DNA of 60,000 nucleotides from Antedon mediterranea (Eukaryota > Echinodermata > Crinoidea > Comatulida > Antedonidae): the NCBI RefSeq assembly GCF_964355755.1, contig NC_092674.1, forward strand, positions 21,790,001 through 21,850,000, given 5' to 3'. The notes below the pieces were generated by a model. The model was not told the origin of the DNA. It was given only the letters and a program-made list of their open reading frames with translations, and made no database searches. The translations under genes were made by a program, and so were the position numbers. Shown one piece after another: positions 1 to 12,860 of this stretch (positions are counted from its first letter, which is position 1; every line of letters begins with the position of its first letter).

Positions 1-2
1 AA
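1..2 (+). other. probable last two bases of an upstream DHX33 exon, followed by a donor at 3
   Basis: The window opens AA followed by GTGAGT, a consensus donor. The exon at 484 needs two bases from the previous exon, and AA plus its first G gives a Lys codon before YS, as expected for this family. This is inference from phase and donor only. Confidence 0.5.
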
Positions 3-483
3 GTGAGTTTAAATTGTTTGGCTTTTATAAATATAAACTTAAGTTCAGACACTTTACTTGCATTTAAGTCTTCACCAAGGTGTACAAATCTATCTAGTAA
101 GATCAATTGCACTGATTACTAATTGCAATATTATAGTGTGTTCCATATGATTTTGATCCAAGTGTCAAGTCTATCAGAGCAATTTTTTAATTTTAACTTG
201 ATCTTTGACATGGCATGACCTTGGGTGGTGCCCTCCTCGATACAAAATGTACACTCACCCTATCCTCAGGTTTATTTTCCCCAAGTTTCAGCTTGATCAG
301 AGCAATTGTAAAATGTTGACATTTGACCTTTGACCCTGACGACATAACGAATACAAACTAAAGATTGGGTAGTGAAGATTTGCTCTTTATCCATATTTAC
401 ACTCCTCAGTTTTTAGGGTTGAAGGACATCATTTATTTCCTTCAACCTTTTATTTATAATACTGTAAAACATCTACATTCTAG

Positions 484-3400
484 GTATTCTATTATCATAC
501 TGGACGAAGCTCATGAACGCACAGTGCACACCGATGTCTTGCTTGGTATAGTGAAAGGAGCCCAGGAACATAGAACCCATAGTATTCTACCTCCACTTAA
601 GGTGAAGAGAAAGTAAAGTACTTTCAGTTAAAATCCCAAACTGACACATTCTCGGGAGAAACTTTTAAAGTCTTATTTTATTGTTTTTTCCTTAAATGTA
701 TTATAATTTATCAATCAAAAGGCAAATTACTGACAAAATGACAATGCTTGATATCAGTGGCTCATTGGAAATACTAATAAAGTGAATAGCAAAACAATAA
801 TACAAAATTGTAGATAACACTCTTCCTTCCTAGTAAGTAATATAATATAATGCATTACAACTGTGAGGAAATTGTTTTAATTGCTAACATTTTTTTATAT
901 GATTTATATTATAATGATTTAACGAAGTAGGTTTTAAACTTTTAAAAGGTTAATGTGTACAAATTTAAATATCTGGTATTTGGAATGTATCTATTAACAA
1001 CTGAATAGTACTTGTTTCTGCAGTACAAATGTGTCGTTTATTTCAAAATTTACAATACAACAGTAAATAAATACTCATTTAAGGTTGACATTATTTCATG
1101 TAATTATAAACTATTAGGAAATATTATTACTGCCATGGTCAACTTTGCTGATAAAAATACTAATTGCATCGTCGACCATGCATGAATAAAACTTAAAATT
1201 ACATCCATGATTGACCGTGCAGGTTCATGAATGTGAATTAATTATTTTAATCATTTGTTTCATCAGGTAATTGTAATGTCTGCAACAATGGACGTGGATC
1301 ATTTTTCTCGTTATTTCAATCATGCTCCAGTTTTTTACATTCAGGGACGACAACATCCTATACAGGTGTGTGTTATGCAAATTATCTTGATATTCAATTG
1401 ACCCTAAAGTACTGCATAAATCTAAAAGGCTAGTTAAGAGTGAAAGAATGCAGTACCATTTTATTCCGCTTTTCTCTGGTTTAAATTACATCTTGCATAG
1501 GAAGTAAAAATATACTATTAATTAAATAATATTTGTTTTAAAGCCACTCAAAATGTTAATGTCAAGAAAAACAAGAAAGAACATTAAATGTATTATTAAA
1601 TTTAATTATTTTGTGACCACAAAATTGGTGACATAAAAGTTTTATTATTAAACATTTATTTTTACTTTGGCAGATCAGCACTCTGTTCCTTTTGTGTTGA
1701 TATTATTTCCTTGATGTAATTATTTATTTTACAGTTATTTTATGCAAATGAGAGCCAAAGTGATTACATACATGCAGCATTAGTAGCAATATTTCAAATT
1801 CATCAAAAAGAATCAGCAGAGTAAGTTGTGCATACAAAATGTACTAATCTGAATATTAATTCCTTTTCTTTCAAGCAGCTGACCCAACAGGGGAAGGTTG
1901 CTTTACCGCCCCTGTGTTTTCCCTCCAAGTCCCCTAGACAACATGTAATTGTTATGCAGTAATTTCCTCTCACCTTTAGAAACCTATATTCCTTTTTTAA
2001 TTAACCCTATAATATTTACAGCTCCATATGTTATATACAGTAGCAAATGGTAATATGGATCCTATTAATGTTTTTTTCTAGATGCTACATGTTTTTTAAT
2101 ATTTGATTACTATATAATGCACATTAATTGTAAAGTTTTTATATCTGTAAAATGTTCATTTCCCTGTATGATTTCTTTGATTGAATAAATATACCTTGAA
2201 TAATTTAATTTTTCTAGGGAAGACATACTTGTGTTCCTAACAGGACAAGAGGAGATAGAGTCATTGTTAAAAGCAGTCAAAGATGTTGCACAAGATTGTC
2301 CTGATGGTAAGTACAGATCCACTTGGCACAATTCCCAAATTCTTTACAACTATATAAAGACTCGGGACCTTTACATGATGGTTTGAAATGAGATTAAAGC
2401 TGTGTCTACACTATCAAAACTAGTTTGACAAAAAAGTGTAATGTGTCCAAATATGGTAATGATATACCCAAATGTGGTAGTGATATGACATCATTATGTC
2501 CATATATAGGAAAATCACATTTTTTTGTCACTTAACGTTTGATAGTGTAGACAAGGTTTAGTGACTTCACACTAAAATACAGATCTTTTCCTAGAATAGT
2601 GTTGTACTCCCTTTTAAACTGATGACATACTTGATATGTAATTAAGTAAATCAGTCAATCAAATACATTTTGAATCCATAAAACTTACAAATAAGGTACA
2701 AGGTACAGAACATCACCAAAATAAGCAAAGCTTTCATAAGCTTAAAAATAAAATAATAAGGAGTAAAAAAAACAAGAATAAAGAAAATTCAATAAAACAA
2801 AAATGAAATACTTTAATTTGATAATAGTGAAATATGTTTGAAATTTTAAAAAATAGGTCAATTGTTATTAGCATGATGACATAATGTGATTTACTGCTTG
2901 TTGCGGACCTTATTATTTGAATTTCCATCAGAAACAATAAAAACAACAAAATGATGAGTATGGTACAGGGAAACTCTCATTAGGCTGAATAAAATGTTCA
3001 TACACAATGTGTAAAGTAATAGTTTTACTTTTTAAAACTATTTTTAGACTGTCCAGGTGTTCAGGTATTACCATTGTATGCATCACTGCCTCCATCAATG
3101 CAACTAAAAATATTCAATCCAGCTCCAAGAGTAAGTTTTTACAAATATATTTTTGCCTTATAGATGAATTCAATAAAAATTTCTGTAGCCATTTCATTAT
3201 AATTTTCTCCACTAAATTTTTTATATATTTAATTTTTATATTCATTCATAGATTTGTTATTTAATAAAAAATATGCTAAGTGTTTAGATAAACTTGTATC
3301 ATCATATCCTTACTTTTCAATCATAGGGAAGGAGAAAAATTATTTTATCAACAAATATAGCAGAAACATCCGTTACGATACCTGGGATCAAACATGTTAT

Positions 3401-6400
3401 CGATACAGGTCGTGTCAAAGCAAAGTAAGTTCCCTGTGTCTGGTCAGAGCCATAAGATTCTGTTTTTAAGTCACATGGTACACACCAGCCATCTTTGTGT
3501 TTAATTATTACTATGTAGAATATGGAGTTGAATCCTTTGTTATAAAATATATACCGTGCAAGGCCATTTATCACATTTTTGTTAGAATAATTATGGACCT
3601 GGGTCCATGGAATAATAATGAAAAGGTATTAAGTTACTAAAAATGGTCACATTGTAAAATAATTCCTTAAATACAGAGAATCGCTCCATGCACAAACATG
3701 CGTGCATAAAGCCTTCATAGAGAGCGCAACTTGTTGTAACTCTTCATACATTGCTCTGTGTCTGTTTACCGTATACTACCCTCTATTGTAACCAATTGTT
3801 TATATAAAGAATGATCTATAATGTCCACATTGATTTGATAGGAGTTTTAAAGCAGGAAGTGGTTTAGATATTCTCAAGGTGCAGCGTATATCACAAGCAC
3901 AAGCGTGGCAACGAATGGGTAGAGCTGGTAGAGAAAGAAGGCAAGTTCCTCAAATATTTCCAATGTTTTAGTAAATTTCAAAACTCATCTATACCAGTTT
4001 TATTAATCTAATAATATAACGATGCTGTTTAGTACCCATTATATCTTCATGTGTATTCATATACATTTCTAATATGGGCTCCAGCATAATAAAGTCATTA
4101 CAGATGCTAATATAAAACCAAAGATTTTATATAGCCGAAGGCTAGATTGCAAAGAATATATGTTATAGCAGTTCAAAAGTGATTCTCCATGGAAAAGGAA
4201 CCAACAAGATGGCGGCTGCAATCAACCAATCAGATATGCCCTACGCAGTACGCACTACTACACCTGTGTTAAGCCTATCTGCGTGAGAATGATACGCAAC
4301 GCAGCGCATTAAGTGTATAAACGCGGACGCATTCTATATGATCCTCGTATACAAAAAATGCTAGATTACCAAGAAATTATTCATTCTATTGCGGTTAACA
4401 ACAATAATTATATTTCATTTTGATAAGAACTTCACTGTGCTTTGACAAGAATATGTGTTGTAATTTATGTGGTCTTAATGTATTATATTAGATTACTATT
4501 TTTTATATTAAATAATATTTTTGAACACATTTACGGCCGCCATCCTGTTGGTTCCCCTCCTGTTGGAATCACTTTTCAGTCTTGAGTACACCCTCTATAT
4601 ATGTTCTTATTACATATCTCTGTATTAAATATATCATCCATAATTTGTATTTGTCAACAGTGGTGTATGTTGGCGTTTGTACACTGAAGAGGAATATGAA
4701 AACTTAAAACCAAACACTGTGCCAGAGATACAAAGGTTAACATTTGTTACATTGTTTACAATTAATCAACCACTTCTATCACTGCATTACCATCTCAATT
4801 AAAGCCTAGCACCATCACTAATTTTTTATTTTCTCTCCAATATTGTTTCAGGTCTAATTTAAGTAGTGTAGTTCTTCATCTTTTAACATTAAATATACGA
4901 GATGTGCTGCATTTTGACTTCTTAGATCCACCATCACAAGAGGTATTGTAGTAGAATATATCTTTCTTTCCAAATATTGAGAGTTAGGTGGCTAAAAAAT
5001 TTGGGGATGTGGGGGTAGATACGTTGAGGAATGCTACAATGTGGCTTGTGCTTTGATACAAAAGAATGTGTCATAAAGTATAAGTATTATAGAAAATGTG
5101 TATAACAAACAAACATACAAACTATATTGATACATTGAATCCTATCAATGTTAATACATGAAATGTACCTTTCAATGAAATAGAATTCTGTTTTATTATT
5201 ATTGACTGATAAAAACCCTTTGACTTGCAATTATATTCATGTTCTTTATTCAACCGTTTAACCTAAGTGATTGTTTTTTTCCTTCTTTCCTCTTTAGAAT
5301 TTAATTGATGCTTTAAATCAGTTGGAATTATTAGGAGCCATATATCAGAGAAACAATAATGAGGTAACAAAAATTATCACACACCTTGTATTTTTGTAAT
5401 TTTATTTGTTACGCATCATGTGTCATTCGACATTAGTGCTACCTAATGGAAAAATGATATACAGTATATTATGGTGATTTACTACGCTCTAATGCACTTT
5501 CAGCTTTTTTGTAAATATTTGAGAATTTTTGCTATACGTACAAGGTTGTTGAATGATCCACATTTCAAAGTTGGTGCTCTGTTTTTCAACTCATAAAATA
5601 TTCTCACCATTCAACTCATAACATTCTTTAATTGTAATACTAATATATACACACTTCATTACTGAGATATTCATTTCCACACAATTATGTTTTTGTAATC
5701 ATATTTTAAGATGTAGAATAATAATAATTATATACATAACAGTTGCCCTCAAATTAATAGTCTTTATTGTTTTTTAAATCTAGTTAACATCAGTAGGTAA
5801 GCAGATGTCTGTGTTCCCATTGGAACCCAGACTTGCAAAGATTCTTATTTCTTCAAGGCAGTACAGTTGCTTGTAAGTATGTTTAGTTATTTTTTATTAT
5901 TTAAATTAAGTCTTTAGTCACCATGGCCAAGGATTACCAACAGTAAATTAATCACTGTCCTATCAATTAGTTGGGCTTTTTTCTTTTGTGAACCAGTTCA
6001 CCAGGGTAAATCCCCTACTCGTCTAGAACGATGAACTGCGTTTTTTGCACACACTTTTAAATCATGTTTACTGGACCTATGGTTTATAGTCCTTATATGA
6101 GAAGACTTGTTCCACCACCGAAACTAGGAGCGAGTCAGCCCCTGCCTTAACCACTTGACCATTTGACCCATTTTATTTAAAAGTTCTTATTCAAATTTTA
6201 AAAGTATAAAGTAACAAATACTTACAGCTTAAAGAAAGTATGAAGAACAGGAATATGAATGTTAAATGTTTTTATATTAGGCCTATTACAGTATTCAGTG
6301 TCTGCCTGTTATTTATACATAGGCCATATTTATTTCGTTTTTATACTGATGCTGATATAGATCCGTCACTGACATATTGTGGAAATGGGCTCTGCACTGA

Positions 6401-9359
6401 TATTTGATTAGGTTACTTACAATATGCAAGTTAATTTAAACTTTAAAATATGTATTTTATTTTATAGAGAAGAGGTATTAACTATTGTTTCAATGCTGTC
6501 TGTTGAATCCATTTTGGTGACACCCAACAACAAGGTAACCAATTAACGTTTCAATGAATGATTTAATGTATTAGTAATTATACTGTGGAGAGTGGTTTTA
6601 TATTGGAAGATAAACATAGAATACTCATTTTCACTAAGAAGACAAATTAAAATAAGAATCTAAAAGCAATTTTAAGTGCTTGCCTATTATATATTTCATC
6701 GACAGAGGGAAGAGGCACATGCAGCAAGAAAGAAATTTCTATCAAGTGAAGGTGATCACATGACCTACTTAAACATTTTTAGAGCATATAGAGGGGTTCA
6801 TGGAAACAAGGTATACCGTAAAGACATTTATTTTTTAATTCTGTAAATTTTGCTTAATTCTTATTGCTATGTAAAAAGAATAGATCAAAATTCTGTCAAA
6901 TTTGTAAATGTAGAATGTATAGTAGACATAAAGTGGTGCATGGTTTAAAAAAAGGGTACAATCTCCACAGGGTTGTCAAAGACCTACAGTATCTGTCAAT
7001 AAGTGGTCAGGTTGAAACCTTACTAACCGTACTGGTGGCTACGGCCCAAACTACTTCTGGCCTTCTGTATTTATTACATGCTACAGAAGCAGGCATACCT
7101 GTATAATCACTATTGCACAGACATGCAATTCCATTGAACTGAATTGTAAAGAGTATTTGAACATACAGTTATACAGAATATTGCAGCAGTTTGTGTTTAT
7201 TATTATTATTATTATACAGTACATTTATTTGAATATTTCCATTAGGATTGGTGCCATGAAAACTTTGTCAACAGTCGTAGCATGAAGCAGGTTGAAGACA
7301 TACGTAAACAGTTAAGAGATCTGTGTGTTCGGGAGAATATACCACGTAGTACTTGCGGAAAGGACACTACGTCTATTAGGTTTGTTGCAAGAATTTTTTC
7401 TCTGGAAATAAAATTTGCTCAATGCAGATGTTCACTGTCATCTCACAATTTATTAAACTTCTTTTACATAGCCATACATTCATTTGGAAAGTGTGGACGA
7501 AGTACTTAGTGATTGATGAAGTAGTTAGTCCACACATCCAAAATGACATACTGTATGGCATGGTTGTGGTGACTCTATTGCTCTTCTAGCATATGACAGT
7601 GGGCAACAATATTTCTTACTACATGAGTGCGTAATTAATATAGAAGTTTAGATCAGGCTTTCATTTACAATTTTTGTTAAAATATTTTTACTTTAGGAAA
7701 TGTTTAACAGTGGGTTTATTTATGAATTCTGCTGAGCTTCAGAGAGATGGAACTTACAAAACGGTAACAATATATTTATTTTATCACTGGTATTTTTAAT
7801 CATCAGAAACAATTAATACAGTATAGAATATAAATGAAAATTTTGTGCACCTAGATGTTTTGTTCAGATATCATTCTAGTCATCAGATACGAGGTCAATA
7901 GCCTAAATGTATTATTCCAGGTGAGGCTTAACAGTCATAGATTTATACATCAGGTAATCTCAATCAGAATTTCTTCTTACTAAAAATTATATGAAAATAG
8001 ATATTTATTAAAACATTTTATTATTTAAAAATAATAACACTAGTTAAGTTCGGTTTTAAGTACACTATGTGTTTTCAAAATGAAATAAATTATGGTTGAG
8101 AATTTCTTGATGTTTCGGTTGTTATACTATAACTGTCTTCTGGAAAATGCTAGGCTAGTAGAGATGTTGCAAATTTAAAGGAGTACAGTCTAAAGATCTG
8201 TCTACTCTATCAAACTAGTTTAACAAAACATTTTTTTTTCACATAAAGTGAGGTCATAAACCAAGAAAATAGACTGGCAGATGTGAAACAACCCAAACTA
8301 GGCGTGTTAGTTCACAATAGGACAAAGCAAGTATTGTGACTGTTATATTCCTTTCACTGTATCTTTATTCTTTTCAGCTTGATAATAACAGGCAGACAGT
8401 TAGCATACACCCTTCATCATGCTTATTTCAATGCAAACCAGCCTACGTCCTCTATCAGGAGTTGGTACATACATCCAAGTGTTATATGCGGTAAGAAATA
8501 TTGTGTGTTCTCTCTAACAATTTCAATATGGTAGGCTTGGGTTTTCTGAATATATTTGTAATTAAAATGCTTCATAGGGTCTAGTGATTTCAAGATTATT
8601 GCACTCAAATTGCATTCAAGGTAATAATGATGACTGAATGACGTTTCATACTTCCAACCATATTTGGTGTGGTCCAATCAATAATCATCTCCATTTCAAC
8701 ATTTTGGACATGTCACTTGCGCACAGCATGCTATCGTTATTTTTAATAGGACGGTAATAATTTTGAATGTAGTCTTAGGCTATGGGTCTGTTTCTGCTGC
8801 ATAGCACTGAATAAACCATTTTCAAAATAGATTGAAAATATAATTGTTATATTAATTGCCTTTTTGTGCTCCAAAATAACCGTTTAAATCAGAGGGTGGT
8901 GGTTGTCGTCAGAAATTGTTAGCATTACCCAAAATGCAATGGCTCTGTCAGTCAATTCAAACTGCATTGTAATTGACTCAAGGGGAGTGGCTGTCAATCA
9001 AATAACTATTATTTTGTGTTGCAGCTATAAGTTGCTCAGCAATAATTAGTTAACTGGTGTTCTAACACCGATTTGATCGGGTGTTTTTTACCATTATTTT
9101 CAGGCTGCCATTCAATCAATTACTAAAAATTTGTCCCGTTTCATCTGTCAAGAAATTGGGGTTAATTTAATAACATTTGTCCCAAATTATCATCACTTTT
9201 CTAATAATTAATGTTGCAGTGATGCATTTGAAAATCGATATTTTTCAATTCAAATCAATTTTTCTTTTTTATATCTATAGTAACCTTTGTGTAGTAGATC
9301 CTGACTGGTTGAATGATGTTGCTCCAAGTTACTTTAGAAACAGATGTGTTAGTCGATGA
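484..9359 (+). CDS. DHX33: DHX33-like DEAH-box ATP-dependent RNA helicase, 3' 17 exons (partial at 5' end)
   Basis: DEAH/RHA-type RNA helicase; DHX33 of other animals acts in nucleolar rRNA synthesis, translation and RNA sensing (family knowledge). Exons I can join in phase: 484-601, 1267-1365, 1735-1820, 2218-2306, 3048-3130, 3327-3424, 3842-3940, 4661-4735, 4852-4942, 5298-5363, 5784-5872, 6468-6534, 6706-6810, 7246-7379, 7697-7763, 8378-8490, 9281-9359 (TGA). About 519 residues are encoded, against roughly 700 in DHX33. Visible motifs in order: ILDEAHERT (motif II), MSATMD (III), FLTGQEEIE (IV), STNIAETS (V), QRMGRAGR (VI), then the winged-helix, ratchet and OB-fold regions, including [13 protein letters not shown] and the Cys/Arg-rich C-terminus. 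Motif I and the N-terminus lie upstream of the window. All junctions are GT-AG except the GC donor at 3941. DHX33 rather than DHX15/DHX35 is judged from the C-terminal segments; a paralogue is possible. Confidence 0.93.
602..1266 (+). other. helicase intron, no recognised content (representative of most introns here)
   Basis: AT-rich intron with no coding signal or recognised repeat. The introns 1366-1734, 3425-3841, 4943-5297, 5364-5783, 6811-7245, 7380-7696 and 8491-9280 are the same in this respect. Those with recognised insertions are listed separately. Confidence 0.6.
2402..2556. mobile_element. short TIR element (MITE) in a helicase intron
   Basis: About 155 bp bounded by inverted repeats: the left end reads GTCTACACTATCAAA and the right end TTTGATAGTGTAGAC. 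Inside the ends, TTTGACAAAAAAGTG pairs imperfectly with CACATTTTTTTGTC. There is no coding capacity. The intron runs 2307-3047. Related half-elements occur near 8198 and 40237. The superfamily is not determinable by eye because the flanking duplication is blurred. Confidence 0.7.
4171..4580. mobile_element. about 400-bp TIR element (MITE) in the GC-AG intron
   Basis: The left end AAAAGTGATTC and an inner GGAACCAAC..ATGGCGGC match, inverted, the right end GCCGCCAT..GTTGGTTCC..GAATCACTTTT. The arms are about 42 bp with one divergent stretch. There is no coding capacity. It sits in intron 3941-4660. Flanks GCAGTTC and CAGTCTT hint at an eroded target duplication. Confidence 0.7.
5890..6165 (-). 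repeat. tRNA-derived SINE, minus orientation
   Basis: Reverse complement of the better-preserved copy at 55935-56258. Shared blocks include the region around CTAGGAGCGAGTC, the AAGACTTGTTCCACCACC block, the GTGAACCAGTTCACC block and the GGCCAAGGATTACCAA end. It lies in helicase intron 5873-6467. The A/T-rich tail faces lower coordinates, which fits minus orientation. Confidence 0.7.
8195..8260. repeat. half copy of the GTCTAC..ATCAAA MITE
   Basis: CTGTCTACTCTATCAAACTA followed by an AACAAAACA/T-tract and CACATAAAGTG resembles the left arm of the element at 2402-2556. The right arm is not found, so this is a truncated or decayed copy in intron 7764-8377. Confidence 0.45.
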
Positions 9360-9592
9360 AGTAATTAGATGTTGGAGAAGTAGACAAAAGCAGGCAAGAA
9401 GTATCATCATAAGAGTTGCGGGACAACAGCATGATGATACAAAAAACACTTGATGCATTTGCTCTAAAATAACAGACTCTAGGTTGAGAAACAGGTGTGT
9501 TTTGGAAATGTAGTTGGAGTAATATACAAAAGTAAACATTCAGCATGAGATAACTTGATTCTCATGAGACAGCAGAAAGTTGTTAATTGAAT

Positions 9593-9598
9593 AATAAA
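9593..9598 (+). promoter_or_regulatory. polyadenylation signal AATAAA of the helicase gene
   Basis: A canonical AATAAA lies about 235 bases after the stop codon of the DHX33-like gene and just before the tail of a minus-strand LINE. Position and hexamer fit a 3' end signal; usage is inferred. Confidence 0.5.
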
Positions 9599-10004
9599 GG
9601 TATATTGAGAAAACCGCTTTAGCACTTTAGCATACTCAGACGAAAAAGCACATTCAAATTCAAAAATTCAAAAATCTTTTATTGTCCAATTACATACAAA
9701 ATACATACATGCCATTGGAAATGTGTCGTTTGATACACTACATACAAAACAATTAAAAAATAAAGAGTTATACGGTACATCATTCACAAAACATGTTACA
9801 ACACAAGAAATAAAAAATTTAAATATAGAAAAGGCACACGTAACTTAAACTAAATCTTAATACATGGTGTAGTGGAAAGACTAGTCGAATAGCAGATTAT
9901 TGCAAATTATTGAAGTAAGTATGTACAATATTAAAATATCATAAAAAAATACTCTCTTTAAAAAAGTAAAATATCGCAAAATCAGTCCATTCATAATTGT
10001 ATAT

Positions 10005-10213
10005 TTATCTATTGCACTGCTTATTAAAAGTTTTAATTGAACTTGGAACAAACGATTTACTATATCTCGTGGTTCGTGAGAGAATACTCCGTAAACGACA
10101 CCCTGACCTTAAAAAGTTATACTCGGCATATAATGGGTGGTTTGTATTTGCCAGTATTCGTTTTACAAGTGATAACACTGACCCATCAAATCTTATATTA
10201 AGATCTGTTTCAG
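10005..10213 (-). pseudogene. C-terminal coding end of the split LINE
   Basis: Minus-strand translation gives NIRFDGSVLSLVKRIL, then NHPLYAEYNFLRSGCRLRS, then SKSFVPSSIKTFN and a stop at 10005-10007. This is the standard C-terminus of CR1-group ORF2 (compare the SGRRFR..FFPGSIRALN end of the LINE at 38704-39408). It begins exactly where the main RT frame is cut by the inserted transposon. Confidence 0.8.
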
Positions 10214-10672
10214 TAGTACAGGAAAACTATGAAATATGGTTGAAAAAATTGCAACAGAATTTATTTCACCACAATGCATTTCTATAAGGTCCCTATATGA
10301 ATATACTAAAAGTCTAGAAAAATCCAGGTAGGGGAAATAGGTTTTTTTAAACAAAATGGCCGCCAATGGCGAAAATTCCTAAAAAAGGACAAAAAAACAT
10401 AAATGATAGATCTAATTACCACTTTATAACAGTTTTTACAATGGTTTATATATTTCTTTACAATTTCGAAGATCTGACCTACAATAAACACATTACTTTA
10501 AGTGCTGTTAATTAGAAAATGGCCGAAAAACAAATGTTTAAGTATCTAGATATATCCCTATTGTTATAATAATATATAAAACGCAGTCCTTCCTATGCTT
10601 AATACATAGGATTACGGTGTCTATTAATAAATCAGTTCATTTACATTTGTACTGTTATAACAATATATTACA
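10214..10672 (+). repeat. left long terminal inverted repeat
   Basis: Pairs with 16508-16958. Landmarks in order: TAGTACAGGAAA, GGTTGAAAAAATTGC, AATGCATTTCTATAAGG, GGGGAAATAGGTTTTTTTAA, ATGGCCGCCAATGGC, TAATTACCACTT, TTACGGTGTCTA and CAGTTCATTTACATTTGTAC. Divergence between arms is visible (substitutions and small indels), so the element is not young. Confidence 0.82.
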
Positions 10673-10820
10673 ACATTGGTGGTGCCAGTGAGGAGGGGTA
10701 TAGGGATGGGAGATCAAATGGGAAGGGTGAGGGAGTCTGTCCGTCCCCCCATCCCCTCTCCACAATTGGCTATTTTTTATGTATATAGACAATAATATGA
10801 TGATATTTCCTAATATAAAA
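10673..10820. other. purine/pyrimidine-biased spacer inside the left arm
   Basis: A G-rich then C-rich stretch (GGGAGGGG-like runs around 10690-10760) with no coding signal. It has no counterpart in the right arm and so probably arrived after the terminal repeat formed. Confidence 0.4.
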
Positions 10821-11014
10821 CAATACCCCATTGAGTGCTGTTTCAAGGATTTTCATTTTTAAAAGTGAGTAAAACTACCCTTTACCGGTATAATATTATC
10901 GGAACCTCTGGGTGCGCTCCCATTGATGGCCCAGCCAATTTATGCTGGCTGCGCTATCCACCCCTCTCCCCCACCCCCCCCCCCCTCATCGGGAAAATCC
11001 TTGCGCCACAATCT

Positions 11015-11416
11015 ATTACCGTATTTATTCGGATAAACGCTACATTTAGAAAAATCAAATAAATGCCCCGCTCCCCCTCCATAGGACATCATTTTGAATA
11101 ACCTACGCCACCGCACCCCCTCCCCCGCTCCCATCGGACATCATTTTGAATTTATTTCCTCGAATGTACGCCCCGCCACATGCATATTATACACAATATT
11201 GTATTTTAACACATCTCTATTTGTAATAGAATTCACTGAATGGTGTTGTATTTGTTCATATCTAAAGGGTGTATTTATTTGATTATACACGTTTCCCACA
11301 TTACACCCACAAAAATATACGCCTCTCCGAATAAACTCCTCACGACGATTACACGCCCCCACTACCCTCCTTAAAAATCAACCACCAAGGGCATTTATTC
11401 AAATAAATGCGGTAAT
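11015..11416. mobile_element. 402-bp MITE with ATTACCG termini (in tandem copy 1)
   Basis: The left end ATTACCGTATTTATTCGG and the right end AATAAATGCGGTAAT are inverted repeats over about 25 bp. The interior is dominated by AATAAACGCC-like words and C-rich tracts. A related, more decayed element may lie at 48740-48960. Confidence 0.65.
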
Positions 11417-11429
11417 TTCACTTTCATCT

Positions 11430-11811
11430 TGTCAGTATCTCATCCTCCATCTATTGGTGGGGAATTGAGCATGTGCTGATGCCGTGGCATTCTTAAAAAA
11501 TAGTGGAACAGCAGTCCAAACCATATTTTCTGCAACGGCAATTCATTTTACTACAACCTTATTTATAGGTACATCTAATCAACTTTAATAGTTTCTCTGG
11601 TGCTGGTAGTCAATTTGTCATCAATACTTTCCATCCCTAGTCTGTGGGTTGAAGAGTATCTCCTATCCACTGCTATACCTGGTAATAAAGATTCACGAAA
11701 TGAAATTTTGCAGCAAGGGAATAGATTTGCTTTTTGCAACTTTCTCAAAGAAAAGAGGCTGTCTAAAGTCTCCATTGACTTCCCTCCGTAATATATAGGT
11801 ACCAATGCCAA
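11430..11811 (-). pseudogene. decayed fragment of a PIN/XPG-nuclease-like uncharacterised family (tandem copy 1)
   Basis: Minus-strand frames show IYYGGKSMETLDSL and FFEKVAKSK in different frames, then a nucleotide stretch homologous to the plus-strand fragment at 16190-16480 (shared CCACGGCATCAGCACATGCT and TCAACCCACAGACT). It belongs to a widespread invertebrate family recognisable by YGG, EKVA.SK, PPT..A..HSLRVYY and WGW blocks. It is frameshifted and not functional. Cellular role unknown. Confidence 0.6.
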
Positions 11812-12063
11812 ATTCCTGATGCAATGTTTTCTTCTTTTTTTTAAACTGTTGGTTTACAGAATTTGACATACAATACCCCATTGAGTGCTGTTTCAAGGAT
11901 TTTCATTTTTAAAAGTGAGTAAAACTACCCTTTACCGGTATAATATTATCGGAACCTCTGGGTGCGCTCCCATTGATGGCCCAGCCAATTTATGCTGGCT
12001 GCGCTATCCACCCCTCTCCCCCACCCCCCCCCCCTCATCGGGAAAATCCTTGCGCCACAATCT

Positions 12064-12465
12064 ATTACCGTATTTATTCGGATAAACGCTACATTTAGAA
12101 AAATCAAATAAATGCCCCGCTCCCCCTCCATAGGACATCATTTTGAATAACCTACGCCACCGCACCCCCTCCCCCGCTCCCATCGGACATCATTTTGAAT
12201 TTATTTCCTCGAATGTACGCCCCGCCACATGCATATTATACACAATATTGTATTTTAACACATCTCTATTTGTAATAGAATTCACTGAATGGTGTTGTAT
12301 TTGTTCATATCTAAAGGGTGTATTTATTTGATTATACACGTTTCCCACATTACACCCACAAAAATATACGCCTCTCCGAATAAACTCCTCACGACGATTA
12401 CACGCCCCCACTACCCTCCTTAAAAATCAACCACCAAGGGCATTTATTCAAATAAATGCGGTAAT
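12064..12465. mobile_element. 402-bp MITE with ATTACCG termini (in tandem copy 2)
   Basis: Identical by eye to 11015-11416 and carried along by the tandem duplication. Confidence 0.65.
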
Positions 12466-12478
12466 TTCACTTTCATCT

Positions 12479-12860
12479 TGTCAGTATCTCATCCTCCATC
12501 TATTGGTGGGGAATTGAGCATGTGCTGATGCCGTGGCATTCTTAAAAAATAGTGGAACAGCAGTCCAAACCATATTTTCTGCAACGGCAATTCATTTTAC
12601 TACAACCTTATTTATAGGTACATCTAATCAACTTTAATAGTTTCTCTGGTGCTGGTAGTCAATTTGTCATCAATACTTTCCATCCCTAGTCTGTGGGTTG
12701 AAGAGTATCTCCTATCCACTGCTATACCTGGTAATAAAGATTCACGAAATGAAATTTTGCAGCAAGGGAATAGATTTGCTTTTTGCAACTTTCTCAAAGA
12801 AAAGAGGCTGTCTAAAGTCTCCATTGACTTCCCTCCGTAATATATAGGTACCAATGCCAA
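12479..12860 (-). pseudogene. same decayed fragment in tandem copy 2
   Basis: Identical by eye to 11430-11811, produced by the tandem duplication. Confidence 0.6.

Larger units (their letters stand above)
10821..11870. repeat. tandem duplication, copy 1 (1.05 kb)
   Basis: Starts CAATACCCCATTGAGTGCTG and ends just before the same word at 11871. By eye it matches copy 2 throughout except for one C in the C-tract near 10980. It contains the MITE 11015-11416 and a minus-strand pseudogene fragment. Confidence 0.93.

Noticed and set aside
365-616. 83-codon frame starting at 365 as the gene start
   Set aside because: Only the part after the acceptor at 483 is conserved helicase; the upstream residues are translated intron.
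6864-7106. 80-codon frame in a helicase intron
   Set aside because: Inside a phase-confirmed intron and not similar to any family I recognise.
9997-10287. 96-codon plus-strand open frame
   Set aside because: It is antisense to the LINE C-terminus and continues into the transposon's terminal repeat.
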